DNA of 64,000 nt. Origin: Rhodomicrobium sp. (lineage in GTDB: Bacteria; Pseudomonadota; Alphaproteobacteria; Rhizobiales; HXMU1428-3). The stretch's first letter is position 1. Each line of letters opens with the position of its first letter. Under the pieces are notes generated by a model that saw nothing but the letters and a program-made list of their open reading frames with translations, was not told the origin of the DNA and searched no databases. Location of the stretch: NCBI GenBank assembly GCA_021604665.1, contig BQJK01000001.1, forward strand, positions 620,001 to 684,000. Reading direction: 5' to 3'. This document shows positions 46,201 through 54,876 of this stretch, piece by piece. Made by a program: the position numbers and the translations under genes.

Positions 46201-46835
46201 CGCACTGGTTCTTTATATCCAGCAAGGAAAAGGTCAATAATGCCGCCCCTAACAGCAAACTCACCTTTATCCATCACCATTTCTGAGCGGATATACCCCA
46301 TGGCCGCCAATCGGGAGAGAAAACGCGCCCGGTCCACCCGTTTGCCAGGGCTGAGTATCTTGATCATCTGGCGGATAAATTTACGTGGCGGTAGCTTTTG
46401 AACTAACGCCCGCGGCGTTGTAAGAATAAGCCTCGGCCCCCGCCGTTTGCCGCGCTCCAGTTGAGCCAAAGTTGCAATCCGTTCAGCGATAATGTCCGGC
46501 TTAGGGTCTGCCCGGTCATAAGGCACACAATCCCACGCCGGGAAGCTGAGCACTTTAACCTGCGGCGCAAAAAATGAGAGCCCATCTTTAAGTGCTGCCA
46601 ACCTTTGGTCATCACGGCAAATATGGATGATATCAAATTCAGGTGCTTTTGGCTGATCAAGCTCTGAAACAAGTTCAGAAAGCACCAAAGGTTCCTGCCC
46701 CTCAAGCACGCGGCCCAACCCGAGTTTAAGCGCTGATTTATCAGCTATCTTATCACCAGCTTGCCCATCGTGTTTAGCTTCACCTGAACTAAGCGACCCC
46801 ATCTGGGTCGTGAGCATGGAAAGTATATTACTCAT
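43236..46835 (-). CDS. mfd: Transcription-repair coupling factor Mfd
   Basis: DNA translocase that removes RNA polymerase stalled at lesions and recruits UvrA. At 1199 residues it is full length: UvrB-like N-domain (DRADPKPDIIAERIATL), the RNA-polymerase-interacting domain (DLIVHQEHGIGRFEGLKTI), the RecG-like helicase core with GDVGFGKTEVA (about 668-678) and DEEQHFG (about 770), the TRG motif region, and the UvrA-regulating C-domain. sdhE lies upstream on the same strand, an order shared with rhizobia. Confidence 0.97.
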   Translation of the reverse strand: MSNILSMLTTQMGSLSSGEAKHDGQAGDKIADKSALKLGLGRVLEGQEPLVLSELVSELDQPKAPEFDIIHICRDDQRLAALKDGLSFFAPQVKVLSFPAWDCVPYDRADPKPDIIAERIATLAQLERGKRRGPRLILTTPRALVQKLPPRKFIRQMIKILSPGKRVDRARFLSRLAAMGYIRSEMVMDKGEFAVRGGIIDLFLAGYKEPVRLDFFGDELESIRQFDPSSQRTTKKLNRVTVLPVSEIDFSDEHRAGFRQQYLASFGAPGGNDALYQSVSEGHSFQGMAHWLPFFHSELETLFDYVPQPLIIQEAEIDNAITSQLEQIDEHYDARKNALETENFGAPTYNPVPKQKMFMDQAELDSALSAAPFIQLSPFDLEKSVRLDRVITLDGGAGVQFVVERRDERESLFKAVVKRIKDRQAKGKRVLVAAWSNGARERLISLLKDAGLEAIENCTNWSEAQALRQGVTGFITLGLEQGFEARDTLFIAEQDILGDRLIRRRRARKSDADVLREASSLSIGDLIVHQEHGIGRFEGLKTITAMGAPHDCLELKYHGGDKLYLPVENIELLSRFGGEDSVAELDRLGGTAWQARKAKIKKKLLDIAEKLISIAAKRVLRKAPVFEVANEQWDEFCARFPFDETEDQLNTIETVRDDLASGSPMDRLVCGDVGFGKTEVALRGSFIAAMSGVQVAVIAPTTLLARQHFQNFTQRFEGLPIKVAHASRLVPPKELSLVKQGLASGDVDIVIGTHALLGKSIEFRDLGLLIIDEEQHFGVQHKERLKELKDDVHVMTLSATPIPRTLQMSLTGVRDLSLITTPPVDRLAVRSYVSPFDPVVIRDALLRERFRGGQSFFVCPRISDLDEAEALLREYVPELRVVRAHGQMPTGELEDVMNAFYDRKYDCLLSTTIIESGLDIPTANTLVIYRADKFGLSQLYQLRGRVGRSKTRAYAYFTTPVNKKLTPAAEKRLKVLASLDTLGAGFTLAAHDLDMRGAGNLVGEEQSGHIREIGFELYQSMLEEAIAELKDGPGASVDDWTPNIQIGTAVLIPELYVNDLQLRLSLYRRASTLKSRDEIDEFKAELHDRFGPVPDEVTHLLEIMHIKTLSKQAGIQSIEAGPKGAQIGFYQNKFANPGGLIDFAAMNKATVKLQSDHKLIFRAKWDTPDDRLKGVVELAEQLHKIALSGSAAGLEKTEA

Positions 46836-46958
46836 TAATCAGCCATTATTCTTCTATCAGCCCGTTAAATATAAATTAGCCAGCTATGTATCTCAGTCAT
46901 CTAGCAGAGCCTGGCCGCAAGGCATGCAGCCTTAGCATTTTCAAACACAGCCTGTCTG

Positions 46959-47225
46959 CTAAAGTTTATGAAAAGATCTGATATCACTGATCAAGTTGGT
47001 AAATTCAGTGTCACTCACCTTCACGCGGCCCATTATCCAGTTTTCAATCAGCGGATCAGGATTTGCCATCAAACGGTCTATCAATAACAATTGATCAATT
47101 GATAGCTCGGCAGCCGTCTCAGTCACAAAATGACCAAGCAACCAATCAAGCTCCTTCGTACCCCTATGACAGGCACGATAGATAGTCCGCTTTCTGATAT
47201 CTTCAAGTGATCTTTGCTCACCCAT
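46959..47225 (-). CDS. sdhE: Succinate dehydrogenase assembly factor SdhE (FAD assembly factor)
   Basis: Helps attach FAD covalently to the flavoprotein subunit of succinate dehydrogenase. The 88-residue helical protein has the family's RACHRGTKELDWLLG segment (the RGxxE motif reads RGTKE), followed by LLLIDRLMANPDPLIENWIMG. Divergent from recG and upstream of mfd, the conserved alphaproteobacterial position. The start is the ATG at 47225. Confidence 0.93.
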   Translation of the reverse strand: MGEQRSLEDIRKRTIYRACHRGTKELDWLLGHFVTETAAELSIDQLLLIDRLMANPDPLIENWIMGRVKVSDTEFTNLISDIRSFHKL

Positions 47226-47623
47226 TATAAAAACCCCGATGTAACATCAAAAATTAAAACCCCACCTGTTTGGCAAGCATATGTAAGCTTACCTATCGCT
47301 ACAAATATAAAGCTGCAGCCTCTTAAAAAAACTCTCATTTCGGGTTTCTTATGCCATATTAACCCGCACTATGCTCAGGATTGTTGTCGGACAATATAGA
47401 GGCTCATAAACGAAAAGACTTTCAATAAACCGGTCTCTACCAAAATGACACTCAACCCCAAAGTGATACTCAACCTAAGTGAGATATGATTTACCGCATT
47501 GTGGAAAGCCAGGCTACAACCGGGCGGGGATATTGGATTAGTCGTTTATAGTCTATAGCCTTCATCACAAGAGATGTCCCTAGATTTTGCACTCTGTTAA
47601 ACTCAATTCAACCAGGTTGGTCC
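47226..47623. other. Divergent sdhE / recG control region
   Basis: 398 nt with no gene. A short inverted repeat ATTGT-TGTCGG-ACAAT lies at about 47379-47394. It must hold promoters for both directions; no clear SOS-type box (GTTC-N7-GTTC or CTGT-N8-ACAG) seen. Confidence 0.45.
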
Positions 47624-49762
47624 ATGCGCCCCACATTCCTGCAACCGCTCTTTGCTGAACTTTCAAGCCTAAAAGGCATCGGCCCGCGCATGAACACTCT
47701 ATTCACCCGCCTCCTTGATAGGCCCGGTGAAATAAAAGACCCCCGCAAAATAGACCTTCTCTGGCATTTCCCCTCAGGCGTTATTGATCGCTCAAATCGC
47801 CCCAAAATCAAAGACCTAAAACCCGGTGAGCTGGCCACCTTCGATGCGGTCACCATTGCCCATAAAGGCCCAAAATCACGTGGGGGAAGAGGTCAAAAGT
47901 CACGCTTCTCAAAAGCCCCAGTCCGCGTCCGGGTTGAAGACAGCACCGGAGAGCTGGATCTTGTATTTTTTAGAGCAGATGCAAGCTATATCGAGCGCCA
48001 ATTACCGATTGGTGAGTTGCGCTATATCTCTGGACGGCCAGAACTCTACGCAAACAACCTACAAATTCCACACCCTGATCATGTCATGACCAGTGAAGAG
48101 TTTGAGAATTTCCCCAAGTTAGAGCCAGTTTACCCAATGACCCAGGGGCTTACAGGGCGCGTATTGCAAAAAGCCATGAGCCAGATAACACCTTCAATTC
48201 CAGACCTAACCGAGTGGCAGGAAAAACATTGGTTGGCCAAACAAAACTGGCCCGATTTTAAAACCGCCCTCACCCAAATCCACAGGCCAGACAAATTAGA
48301 AGATATGAGCGCCAGCTCACCGGCACGCCAGCGCCTTGCCTATGATGAACTATTAGCCAAACAACTCTCCCTCGCCCTTGTTCGCCGCCAACTCCGCTCA
48401 AAAAAAGGCCGCAGCCTCAAGGGCAATGGTCGTTTGAGAGACAAAATAATCAAGAACCTGCCATTCACTCTTACCGGTTCCCAACAATCAGCTTTGGCAG
48501 AAATCTATAGCGATATGGCCAGTGATAATCGAATGCTGCGCCTGCTACAGGGAGATGTCGGCTCAGGTAAAACTGTTGTCGCCTTACTCACAGCAGCTGT
48601 CGCCATAGAAGCCGGGCACCAGGTCGCCCTTATGGCACCAACCGAAGTCCTGGCCCGCCAACATATAGAAACGCTGGAACCATTATGCGCGGCAGCCGGC
48701 ATTCGCCTCGGCCTGCTTACCGGCCGGGAAAAAGGACGCGCCCGCAAACAGCTGCTTCTCGCCCTCGAAGAAGGGTTGATAGATTGCCTTGTTGGCACTC
48801 ATGCCCTTTTTCAATCAGATGTAATTTTCAAAGACCTCGCCTTCGCTATCATAGATGAACAACACCGCTTCGGCGTTGAGCAGCGGCTGGCGTTACAGGC
48901 AAAAGCCGGACCGATGGGGGCTGAATTGCTCGTTATGACAGCAACACCAATCCCCCGAACCTTGCAGATGACCCATTACGGCGACATGGATGTCTCTAAA
49001 TTGACGGAAAAACCAGCTGGTCGCAAACCAGTGAATAGCCGCGTCATCCCCATCACCCGCCTTGAAGAAGTCATTGAGGGTGTGCGCCGCGCCATTCAAC
49101 AAGGCACGCAGGTATATTGGGTCTGCCCCTTGGTTGAAAGCTCAGACAAAGTCGAGCTTGCCGCTGCCGAAGAAAGACACGCTCATCTAACACAGCTATT
49201 CGGGAATAAAATAGGGCTAGTGCACGGCCAGATGAAAGGGCCAGAAAAAGACAGTGTGATGGCACGGTTTTCATCTGGCGAATTACCCATTCTGGTGGCG
49301 ACCACAGTCATAGAAGTTGGCGTCAATGTGCCAAATGCCAGCATCATGGTTATTGAACATTCAGAGCGCTTTGGCCTTTCTCAACTGCATCAGCTGCGCG
49401 GCCGTGTCGGGCGAGGGGAGAAACAATCATCTTGCATCTTCCTTTACACCCCCCCACTGGGCGCGACCGCCAAAGCCCGGCTAGAAATTATGCGAGAAAC
49501 TGAAGATGGCTTCATCATTGCTGAAGAGGATTTAAAACTAAGAGGGGGCGGTGAAATGCTGGGCCGCCGCCAAAGCGGAGATAGAGCCTTCCGCGTTGCA
49601 AATGTTCCAAACCTGGAGGAACTCATAGCCGCCGCAAATGATGATGTGAAACTGATTTTAAATGAAGACTCAGAGCTAAAGTCCCCGCGTGGCCAGGCCC
49701 TGCGGACGCTTGTATATCTCTTTGAATGTGATGAAGCGATAAAACTTTTCAGGGCCGGTTAA
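47624..49762 (+). CDS. recG: ATP-dependent DNA helicase RecG
   Basis: Remodels stalled replication forks and branched DNA. The 712-residue protein has the N-terminal wedge/OB region (SLKGIGPRMNTLF, LLWHFPSGVIDRS), then helicase motifs: QGDVGSGKT (about 309-317), MAPTEVLARQHIE, DEQHRFG (about 410), TATPIPRTL, and the motif V/VI region ATTVIEVGVNVPNA and QLRGRVGRG. Divergent from sdhE, convergent with the DUF502 gene. Confidence 0.97.
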   Translation: MRPTFLQPLFAELSSLKGIGPRMNTLFTRLLDRPGEIKDPRKIDLLWHFPSGVIDRSNRPKIKDLKPGELATFDAVTIAHKGPKSRGGRGQKSRFSKAPVRVRVEDSTGELDLVFFRADASYIERQLPIGELRYISGRPELYANNLQIPHPDHVMTSEEFENFPKLEPVYPMTQGLTGRVLQKAMSQITPSIPDLTEWQEKHWLAKQNWPDFKTALTQIHRPDKLEDMSASSPARQRLAYDELLAKQLSLALVRRQLRSKKGRSLKGNGRLRDKIIKNLPFTLTGSQQSALAEIYSDMASDNRMLRLLQGDVGSGKTVVALLTAAVAIEAGHQVALMAPTEVLARQHIETLEPLCAAAGIRLGLLTGREKGRARKQLLLALEEGLIDCLVGTHALFQSDVIFKDLAFAIIDEQHRFGVEQRLALQAKAGPMGAELLVMTATPIPRTLQMTHYGDMDVSKLTEKPAGRKPVNSRVIPITRLEEVIEGVRRAIQQGTQVYWVCPLVESSDKVELAAAEERHAHLTQLFGNKIGLVHGQMKGPEKDSVMARFSSGELPILVATTVIEVGVNVPNASIMVIEHSERFGLSQLHQLRGRVGRGEKQSSCIFLYTPPLGATAKARLEIMRETEDGFIIAEEDLKLRGGGEMLGRRQSGDRAFRVANVPNLEELIAAANDDVKLILNEDSELKSPRGQALRTLVYLFECDEAIKLFRAG

Positions 49763-49843
49763 TCAGCCCGGATAAGTGAAAATACATACTTTGATGACAC
49801 ATAGTCACAAGGTACAAACCAAAATGATGCAGGAAGAGAAATT

Positions 49844-50764
49844 TTAGCTGTTTGGTTTATCGCCCAACTCTGTCTCTGCATTGTTAAGCTCAGCTTCAGT
49901 GCCCATCATTTCAGTTTTCGGTGCCGTATCATCTCGCGGTATCAAAACATCAGCCTCAGGATCAACCGCCACATGCTGATGTTTCGGCACAACCAATCCA
50001 GCAGAAATAACCAGCTTAGCGCCCTCTTCAACTGACATATCCAGAATAATCACATCTCTTTCAGGTAAAAACAGCAAATAGCCAGATGTTGGGTTCGGGG
50101 TTGTCGGTAAAAAGACGCTCAACCATTTTTCCCCGCCGCCAAACCGGGTCATCAACTCACCCTTAGCCTCAGTGGATACAAAAACCAGGGCATACAACCC
50201 TTTGCGCGGATATTCAATCAAGGCGACCTTTTGAAAACTATTGCCGCTTTGCGATAATACAGTTTCAAAAATCTGCTTCAGGGCGCGGTAAAGGTTACGC
50301 ACCACCGGCATTCTATCAAGCACACCTTCACCATAGCTAAGCAGTGAACGCCCAAACAAATTGGCTGTTAGCGCTCCAATGAACATGATCGCTAGAATGG
50401 CAAAGATAAGCCCTAATCCAGGAATGGAAAACGGCAGATAAGTTTCAGGATTATATTTTTCAGGGACATAAGGTTTCACCCAACTGTCAATAAAATTGAC
50501 AAAGGTGTAAACCATGTAAAGCGTTATACCAATTGGCCCGACAATGATCAGACCAGTTAGAAAGCTATTGCGCAATTGAGCTCCAACACGAATAGTCTTG
50601 GTCTCCTCATCTTTCTGAGTGAACTGAGCCAAACGCCCAGTAACCAGCTCAGCATTATCTAAGCTATTGGATTGCCCCCGCTTAGACTTCGAGCGATTTT
50701 CCGAGCGGTCTCCCCGTTTAGCAGAGCCTTTTCGCCTCAGAGATTTAGATTTCTTTTGTGTCAT
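49844..50764 (-). CDS. DUF502-family membrane protein
   Basis: 306 residues. A strongly basic, Lys/Arg/Ser-rich cytosolic head (about 1-40) precedes two membrane helices (LRNSFLTGLIIVGPIGITLYMVYTFV, and IPGLGLIFAILAIMFIGALTANL) and the family signatures MPVVRNLYRALKQIFET, VALIEYPRKGLYALVFVS and VFLPTTPNPTSGYLLFLP. The C-terminal acidic tail is poorly conserved. DUF502 proteins are uncharacterised in bacteria; the gene is reliably next to recG in rhizobia. Confidence 0.9.
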   Translation of the reverse strand: MTQKKSKSLRRKGSAKRGDRSENRSKSKRGQSNSLDNAELVTGRLAQFTQKDEETKTIRVGAQLRNSFLTGLIIVGPIGITLYMVYTFVNFIDSWVKPYVPEKYNPETYLPFSIPGLGLIFAILAIMFIGALTANLFGRSLLSYGEGVLDRMPVVRNLYRALKQIFETVLSQSGNSFQKVALIEYPRKGLYALVFVSTEAKGELMTRFGGGEKWLSVFLPTTPNPTSGYLLFLPERDVIILDMSVEEGAKLVISAGLVVPKHQHVAVDPEADVLIPRDDTAPKTEMMGTEAELNNAETELGDKPNS

Positions 50765-51003
50765 AACCTCTAGAGGAATTGCTTAAATTGATAATGATCC
50801 AAACAATATGACAAAGATGACATAAAATCACTATTAGCCATAACTCTAAGCAAAATATGGGGATTGAGATACTAAAATTCAATATTAAATAGTGAAAAGC
50901 CTGTCACAAGGTCATTAAGACGCAACTTAAAAATAGAAAAAAGAGCAAAGTATAAATTAATTATGCTGAGAACTCAGATAGGGCTAGCCCCACAGCATAA
51001 AAA

Positions 51004-52434
51004 CTATTCAACCAGGCTACAGCCCATACCTAGCCGGGTTAAAGTTTTGCAGCTTTTAATGCCCTTTTCCCGTGAGCGGAATGGCCCAAGATAAACACGG
51101 TATTGCCGGCGAGATTGCCCAAGGTCAGTCTCAACAACCATTGCGGTTTTGCTGCCAACAACCGGGCCAAATTTCTTATTCAAGCGTGAAACAAATTTAT
51201 CAGCCGCTTGCGCCTCACCAAATACCCCAAGCTGCACATGATATAGCGAGCGGCTATTGGTGTTCGCTGCCACTTTCTTTTTAGCAGCAGGTCTTTTAAC
51301 TGGTTTACGCGCCGCGGCCTTTTTAACGGGCGCTTTCTTGACGGGTTTTCGTGTAACTGGCGATACCTTCTGCCCGGGTTGGAGCGAGGCAACCTGATCA
51401 GCAGAGATAACATCATCACCTGGGGTAACTGGTGGTTGCTCTTTTTTCGCCGGGCTGCCAGTGAATATATTCTGGAAGAAACTGGTAACTGCATTACCGC
51501 TACTCTCTTCTTTCACCTTTGCTGGCGTCAATGAAACCGGCCCATCGAGCCCTGTCTGAGCTTTAGGAGTGCTATTAATCGCATTAGCTGGTTGTTTGTT
51601 ATTATTTAAGGCCAATTGCTTGATCTGATCGCCTTGATCAACCTGACCCACCTGCCAAGGCAGCACTTCTTTTTCACCAGCTTTCAACTTTGTCGCGGCT
51701 TTCTTAGTCGCAGCAACTTTAGCATCTTTCCGTGCAACCCAAGCGCTGTTAGAAGGTTTTGCATCTGCTTTAATTTTGGCCGCTTCAATTGCCGCATCTG
51801 GCACAGGCTTGCCTTCAAGCTTGGCTCTATTCGCTTGCGCTTCAGCAGAATCCAGCGTTGGAATCTCTCGTAGCCCCGGGTCAGACTTTTTAGCAACAAC
51901 CTTGGTTTTAATAACCGGCTTAGGTTTCTGGTTGCCAAAACCAAACAAATTACCAAGCCCTCCAAAAAACTCTGAAGTGTTGGATGATTTTTCATTCAGA
52001 GATGTCACCCTGACACCACTTTGAATACTTTTCGCAGCTTCAATACTGCTGGAGCCAGCCAACCTACGATCTTTAGCAGCCAGTTCTTTCTGACCAACAG
52101 CCTCATACGCCAAAGCGCGTTCAGCATATAAGCGGCGCAATTCAACACCTTTAAGCTTTTGTAGCCATTCAGAATTGGAGAAATCAGCAATCGCCTGTGA
52201 AATTTTGCCCATATTGCGATAGGCAATGCCGCGTAAGAGAAGCGCCCGCGCCATAACAGCTGGCTTCTGCTTACCCTCGGCCACAACTTGCCCAACAAGT
52301 TTCACAACAACTTTATGCTTGCCTTGAATAAGCGCCGTATTGGCATCATCAAGCGTCGCATTGGCGTGAGCCACCACAGGGTGGGAAAAGATAAGAACCG
52401 CGAACAGAAGAATCTGAAGCAAGCGTACAGCCAT
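51004..52434 (-). CDS. Exported TPR and SPOR-domain protein
   Basis: About 476 residues. The ATG at 52434 gives a signal peptide (MAVRLLQILLFAVLIFSHPVVAHA); 36 codons upstream are open but unlike a signal. Residues 25-130 form two or three TPR-like helix pairs (DANTALIQGKHKVVVKLVGQVV, ALLLRGIAYRNMGKISQAIADFS). A long Lys/Pro/Ala linker (KKAPVKKAAARKPVKRP) follows. The last ~75 residues are a SPOR domain (YHVQLGVFGEAQAADKFVSRLN, YRVYLGPFRSREKG), which binds denuded septal glycan. Likely a periplasmic cell-envelope or division protein; its partner is unknown. glmS lies just upstream on the same strand. Confidence 0.85.
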   Translation of the reverse strand: MAVRLLQILLFAVLIFSHPVVAHANATLDDANTALIQGKHKVVVKLVGQVVAEGKQKPAVMARALLLRGIAYRNMGKISQAIADFSNSEWLQKLKGVELRRLYAERALAYEAVGQKELAAKDRRLAGSSSIEAAKSIQSGVRVTSLNEKSSNTSEFFGGLGNLFGFGNQKPKPVIKTKVVAKKSDPGLREIPTLDSAEAQANRAKLEGKPVPDAAIEAAKIKADAKPSNSAWVARKDAKVAATKKAATKLKAGEKEVLPWQVGQVDQGDQIKQLALNNNKQPANAINSTPKAQTGLDGPVSLTPAKVKEESSGNAVTSFFQNIFTGSPAKKEQPPVTPGDDVISADQVASLQPGQKVSPVTRKPVKKAPVKKAAARKPVKRPAAKKKVAANTNSRSLYHVQLGVFGEAQAADKFVSRLNKKFGPVVGSKTAMVVETDLGQSRRQYRVYLGPFRSREKGIKSCKTLTRLGMGCSLVE

Positions 52435-52789
52435 TGAAAAGTGACCGCAAAAATGGCCCTGAAGGCCTTTGGCACTATCAGTTTTGCAGCAAATACCAGT
52501 ATTTTTGAACTCAGCTTTAAGCATCATCCATCCCGAAATCATCTAACCCGCACATGTCTGGTCTCTTCTCGTCTCATAAAATGAGATAATATATACGCAA
52601 CGTCAAACAACGAAGCATAGTTCACTTATCTAATGAGACCAGATTCTCTCATCCACATGCACTAGTTTATACCATTCGATTGGGCAAAACTATGATGCCC
52701 CGGGAACATATCAGCAACAGTGACAATCTTGCATCACCCGCTGGTTGCAGCTAAATTGTTCAACCAAATCAACATCAAAACAAACTAAC
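52435..52789 (-). other. glmS-SPOR gene spacer
   Basis: 355 nt between the glmS stop and the SPOR-protein start. No gene, no clear terminator. The AT-rich stretch 52580-52600 may carry the promoter of the SPOR gene. Confidence 0.4.
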
Positions 52790-54619
52790 CTATTCAACTG
52801 TAACAGACTTAGCCAGGTTACGAGGCTGGTCCACATCAGTTCCCATATGTACAGCTGTATAATAAGCAAGCAACTGCACAGGGATGGCTGAAATCAGCGG
52901 CGAAACAAAGGTATGTGCCTTGGGTAATTTTATCATACTGCTGAGTTCACAGCCCGCGGCCTCACCATCCGCATCGCTGATAAAGATGATACGGCCACCA
53001 CGGGCCGCCACTTCCTGCATATTCGAAATCGTTTTATCAAAAAGGTCATCTTCCGGCGCAACAACAATCACGGGCATAGTCTCATCAATCAGCGCGATCG
53101 GCCCATGTTTCAACTCTCCAGCCGCGTAAGCTTCCGCATGGATATAAGAAATTTCCTTCAATTTCAGCGCGCCTTCAAGCGCAATGGGAAAACTAACACC
53201 GCGGCCAAGATAAAGCACATCTTTGGCATGAGAGAGCTGTGATGAGAGGTCATCAATATCACTCTCATGGCTCAGAACTTCAGAGATAAGCCGCGGCACC
53301 TCAACCAATGAGCGCACCAGCTCTTTCTCCAGCGCCTCATTAATCACACCGCGCTGCACCCCGATATGAATGGCAAGTGCCGCCAATACAGTAAGCTGAC
53401 AGGTAAACGCCTTGGTTGAAGCAACACCAATTTCAGGCCCGGCCAATGTTGGCAAAACTTCATCACTTTCCCGCGCGATAGAGCTTTCCTGCACATTAAC
53501 GATAGAGATGATTTTTTGGGCTTTGGATTTACAATAGCTAAGGCTCGCCAAAGAATCAGCCGTTTCCCCCGATTGAGATATAAACAGCGCCGCACCACCA
53601 TCAGCCATTAACGGCTCCCGGTAGCGAAATTCAGAAGCTATATCCACATCAACCGGCAGGCCGCCCCAGCGCTCTATAAGATATTTCCCAACCAGCCCGG
53701 CATAATAAGCCGTGCCGCAAGCGCTAACAGTCAGGCGCGGCAGCGTTTTAAAATCAATATCAAGTTCAGAGAAATCAACACGTTCAGCACCAAGATCAAT
53801 ATAATGCGATAGAGTGCGAGAGATAACATCAGGCTGTTCATGGATTTCCTTGGCCATAAAGTGCCGATGATTGCCCTTATCAACAATCAACGCCCCAGCC
53901 TGTGAGAGAGAGATTTTGCGGCTAACTTCGGCCCCATCTTCATCGTAAATCGCCGCGCTGTTTTTAGTCAGTACAACCCAGTCACCATCTTCAAGATAAG
54001 AAATTTTATTAGTAAATGGCGCCAGCGCTATAGCGTCAGAGCCAATATACATGCCCGGCTCTTCATCATTGCCATATCCAATAGCAAAGGGGCTGCCGCG
54101 CCGCGCGCCGATCATCAGATCTTCATGGCCCGCAAATATAACCGCGAGTGCAAACGCCCCCTCAAGATGAGTTAGACTTGTTTGTACAGCTTGCTGTGGC
54201 TCCGCTCCCCGTGTCATTTCACGGGCGATAAGATGGGCGATCACTTCAGTGTCAGTTTCAGTCTCAAAAACATAGCCATCAGCTTCAAGCTCAGCGCGAA
54301 GCGTTTTAAAATTCTCGATAATGCCATTATGAACAACCGAAACACCGCCAGAGATATGCGGGTGTGCATTTACTTCTGTTGGTTTGCCATGGGTCGCCCA
54401 ACGCGTATGACCAATGCCAATCATCCCCTCAAGCGGTTCAGTATGCAGGCGTTTTTCAAGTTCTTTTAATTTGCCCTTCGCGCGGCGGCGATCAAGAACA
54501 TGATTATGAATGGTCGCAACACCAGCTGAATCATAACCCCGATATTCCAACCGTTTCAACGCATCAACAAGACGCTCCGCAACAGGTTCCGTCCCTATAA
54601 TGCCAACAATCCCGCACAT
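52790..54619 (-). CDS. glmS: Glutamine--fructose-6-phosphate aminotransferase (isomerizing)
   Basis: Makes glucosamine-6-phosphate from fructose-6-phosphate and glutamine, the entry to amino-sugar synthesis for peptidoglycan and LPS. Starting at the ATG at 54619 the protein is MCGIVGIIGTEP, so Cys2 becomes the N-terminal nucleophile; four codons upstream are excluded for that reason. The glutaminase domain has GIGHTRWATHG and HNGIIENF. Two SIS domains follow (SQSGETADSLASL; ALKLKEISYIHAEAY), ending DQPRNLAKSVTVE. 609 residues. glmU lies 257 nt upstream on the same strand. Confidence 0.97.
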   Translation of the reverse strand: MCGIVGIIGTEPVAERLVDALKRLEYRGYDSAGVATIHNHVLDRRRAKGKLKELEKRLHTEPLEGMIGIGHTRWATHGKPTEVNAHPHISGGVSVVHNGIIENFKTLRAELEADGYVFETETDTEVIAHLIAREMTRGAEPQQAVQTSLTHLEGAFALAVIFAGHEDLMIGARRGSPFAIGYGNDEEPGMYIGSDAIALAPFTNKISYLEDGDWVVLTKNSAAIYDEDGAEVSRKISLSQAGALIVDKGNHRHFMAKEIHEQPDVISRTLSHYIDLGAERVDFSELDIDFKTLPRLTVSACGTAYYAGLVGKYLIERWGGLPVDVDIASEFRYREPLMADGGAALFISQSGETADSLASLSYCKSKAQKIISIVNVQESSIARESDEVLPTLAGPEIGVASTKAFTCQLTVLAALAIHIGVQRGVINEALEKELVRSLVEVPRLISEVLSHESDIDDLSSQLSHAKDVLYLGRGVSFPIALEGALKLKEISYIHAEAYAAGELKHGPIALIDETMPVIVVAPEDDLFDKTISNMQEVAARGGRIIFISDADGEAAGCELSSMIKLPKAHTFVSPLISAIPVQLLAYYTAVHMGTDVDQPRNLAKSVTVE

Positions 54620-54876
54620 AAATGGCTCCAAAATTCTCTAAATAAGCTGCAATCAAACCAGAGGCCTGAAAAATGGACCTATCTTTAAAGGTCATTACTT
54701 CATTAAACACCAGCTACAGACTTCACAAACTGAAGACTCTCTAGCTATAGTCGCATCAGGGTGCAAATCACATGACATTACTGAAAATAAGCAACAGAAA
54801 TAACTGCTTTGGTAAATATTAAGACCAGAGACGCATCAACTAATTTAAGCCCCAGCCAAAGGCGGCAAGCCCTCTG

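Noticed and set aside
54620..54876. Search for a glmS-type ribozyme or other riboswitch near glmS
   Set aside because: The glmS ribozyme is a feature of Gram-positive relatives, and I see none of its core sequence in the glmU-glmS spacer.
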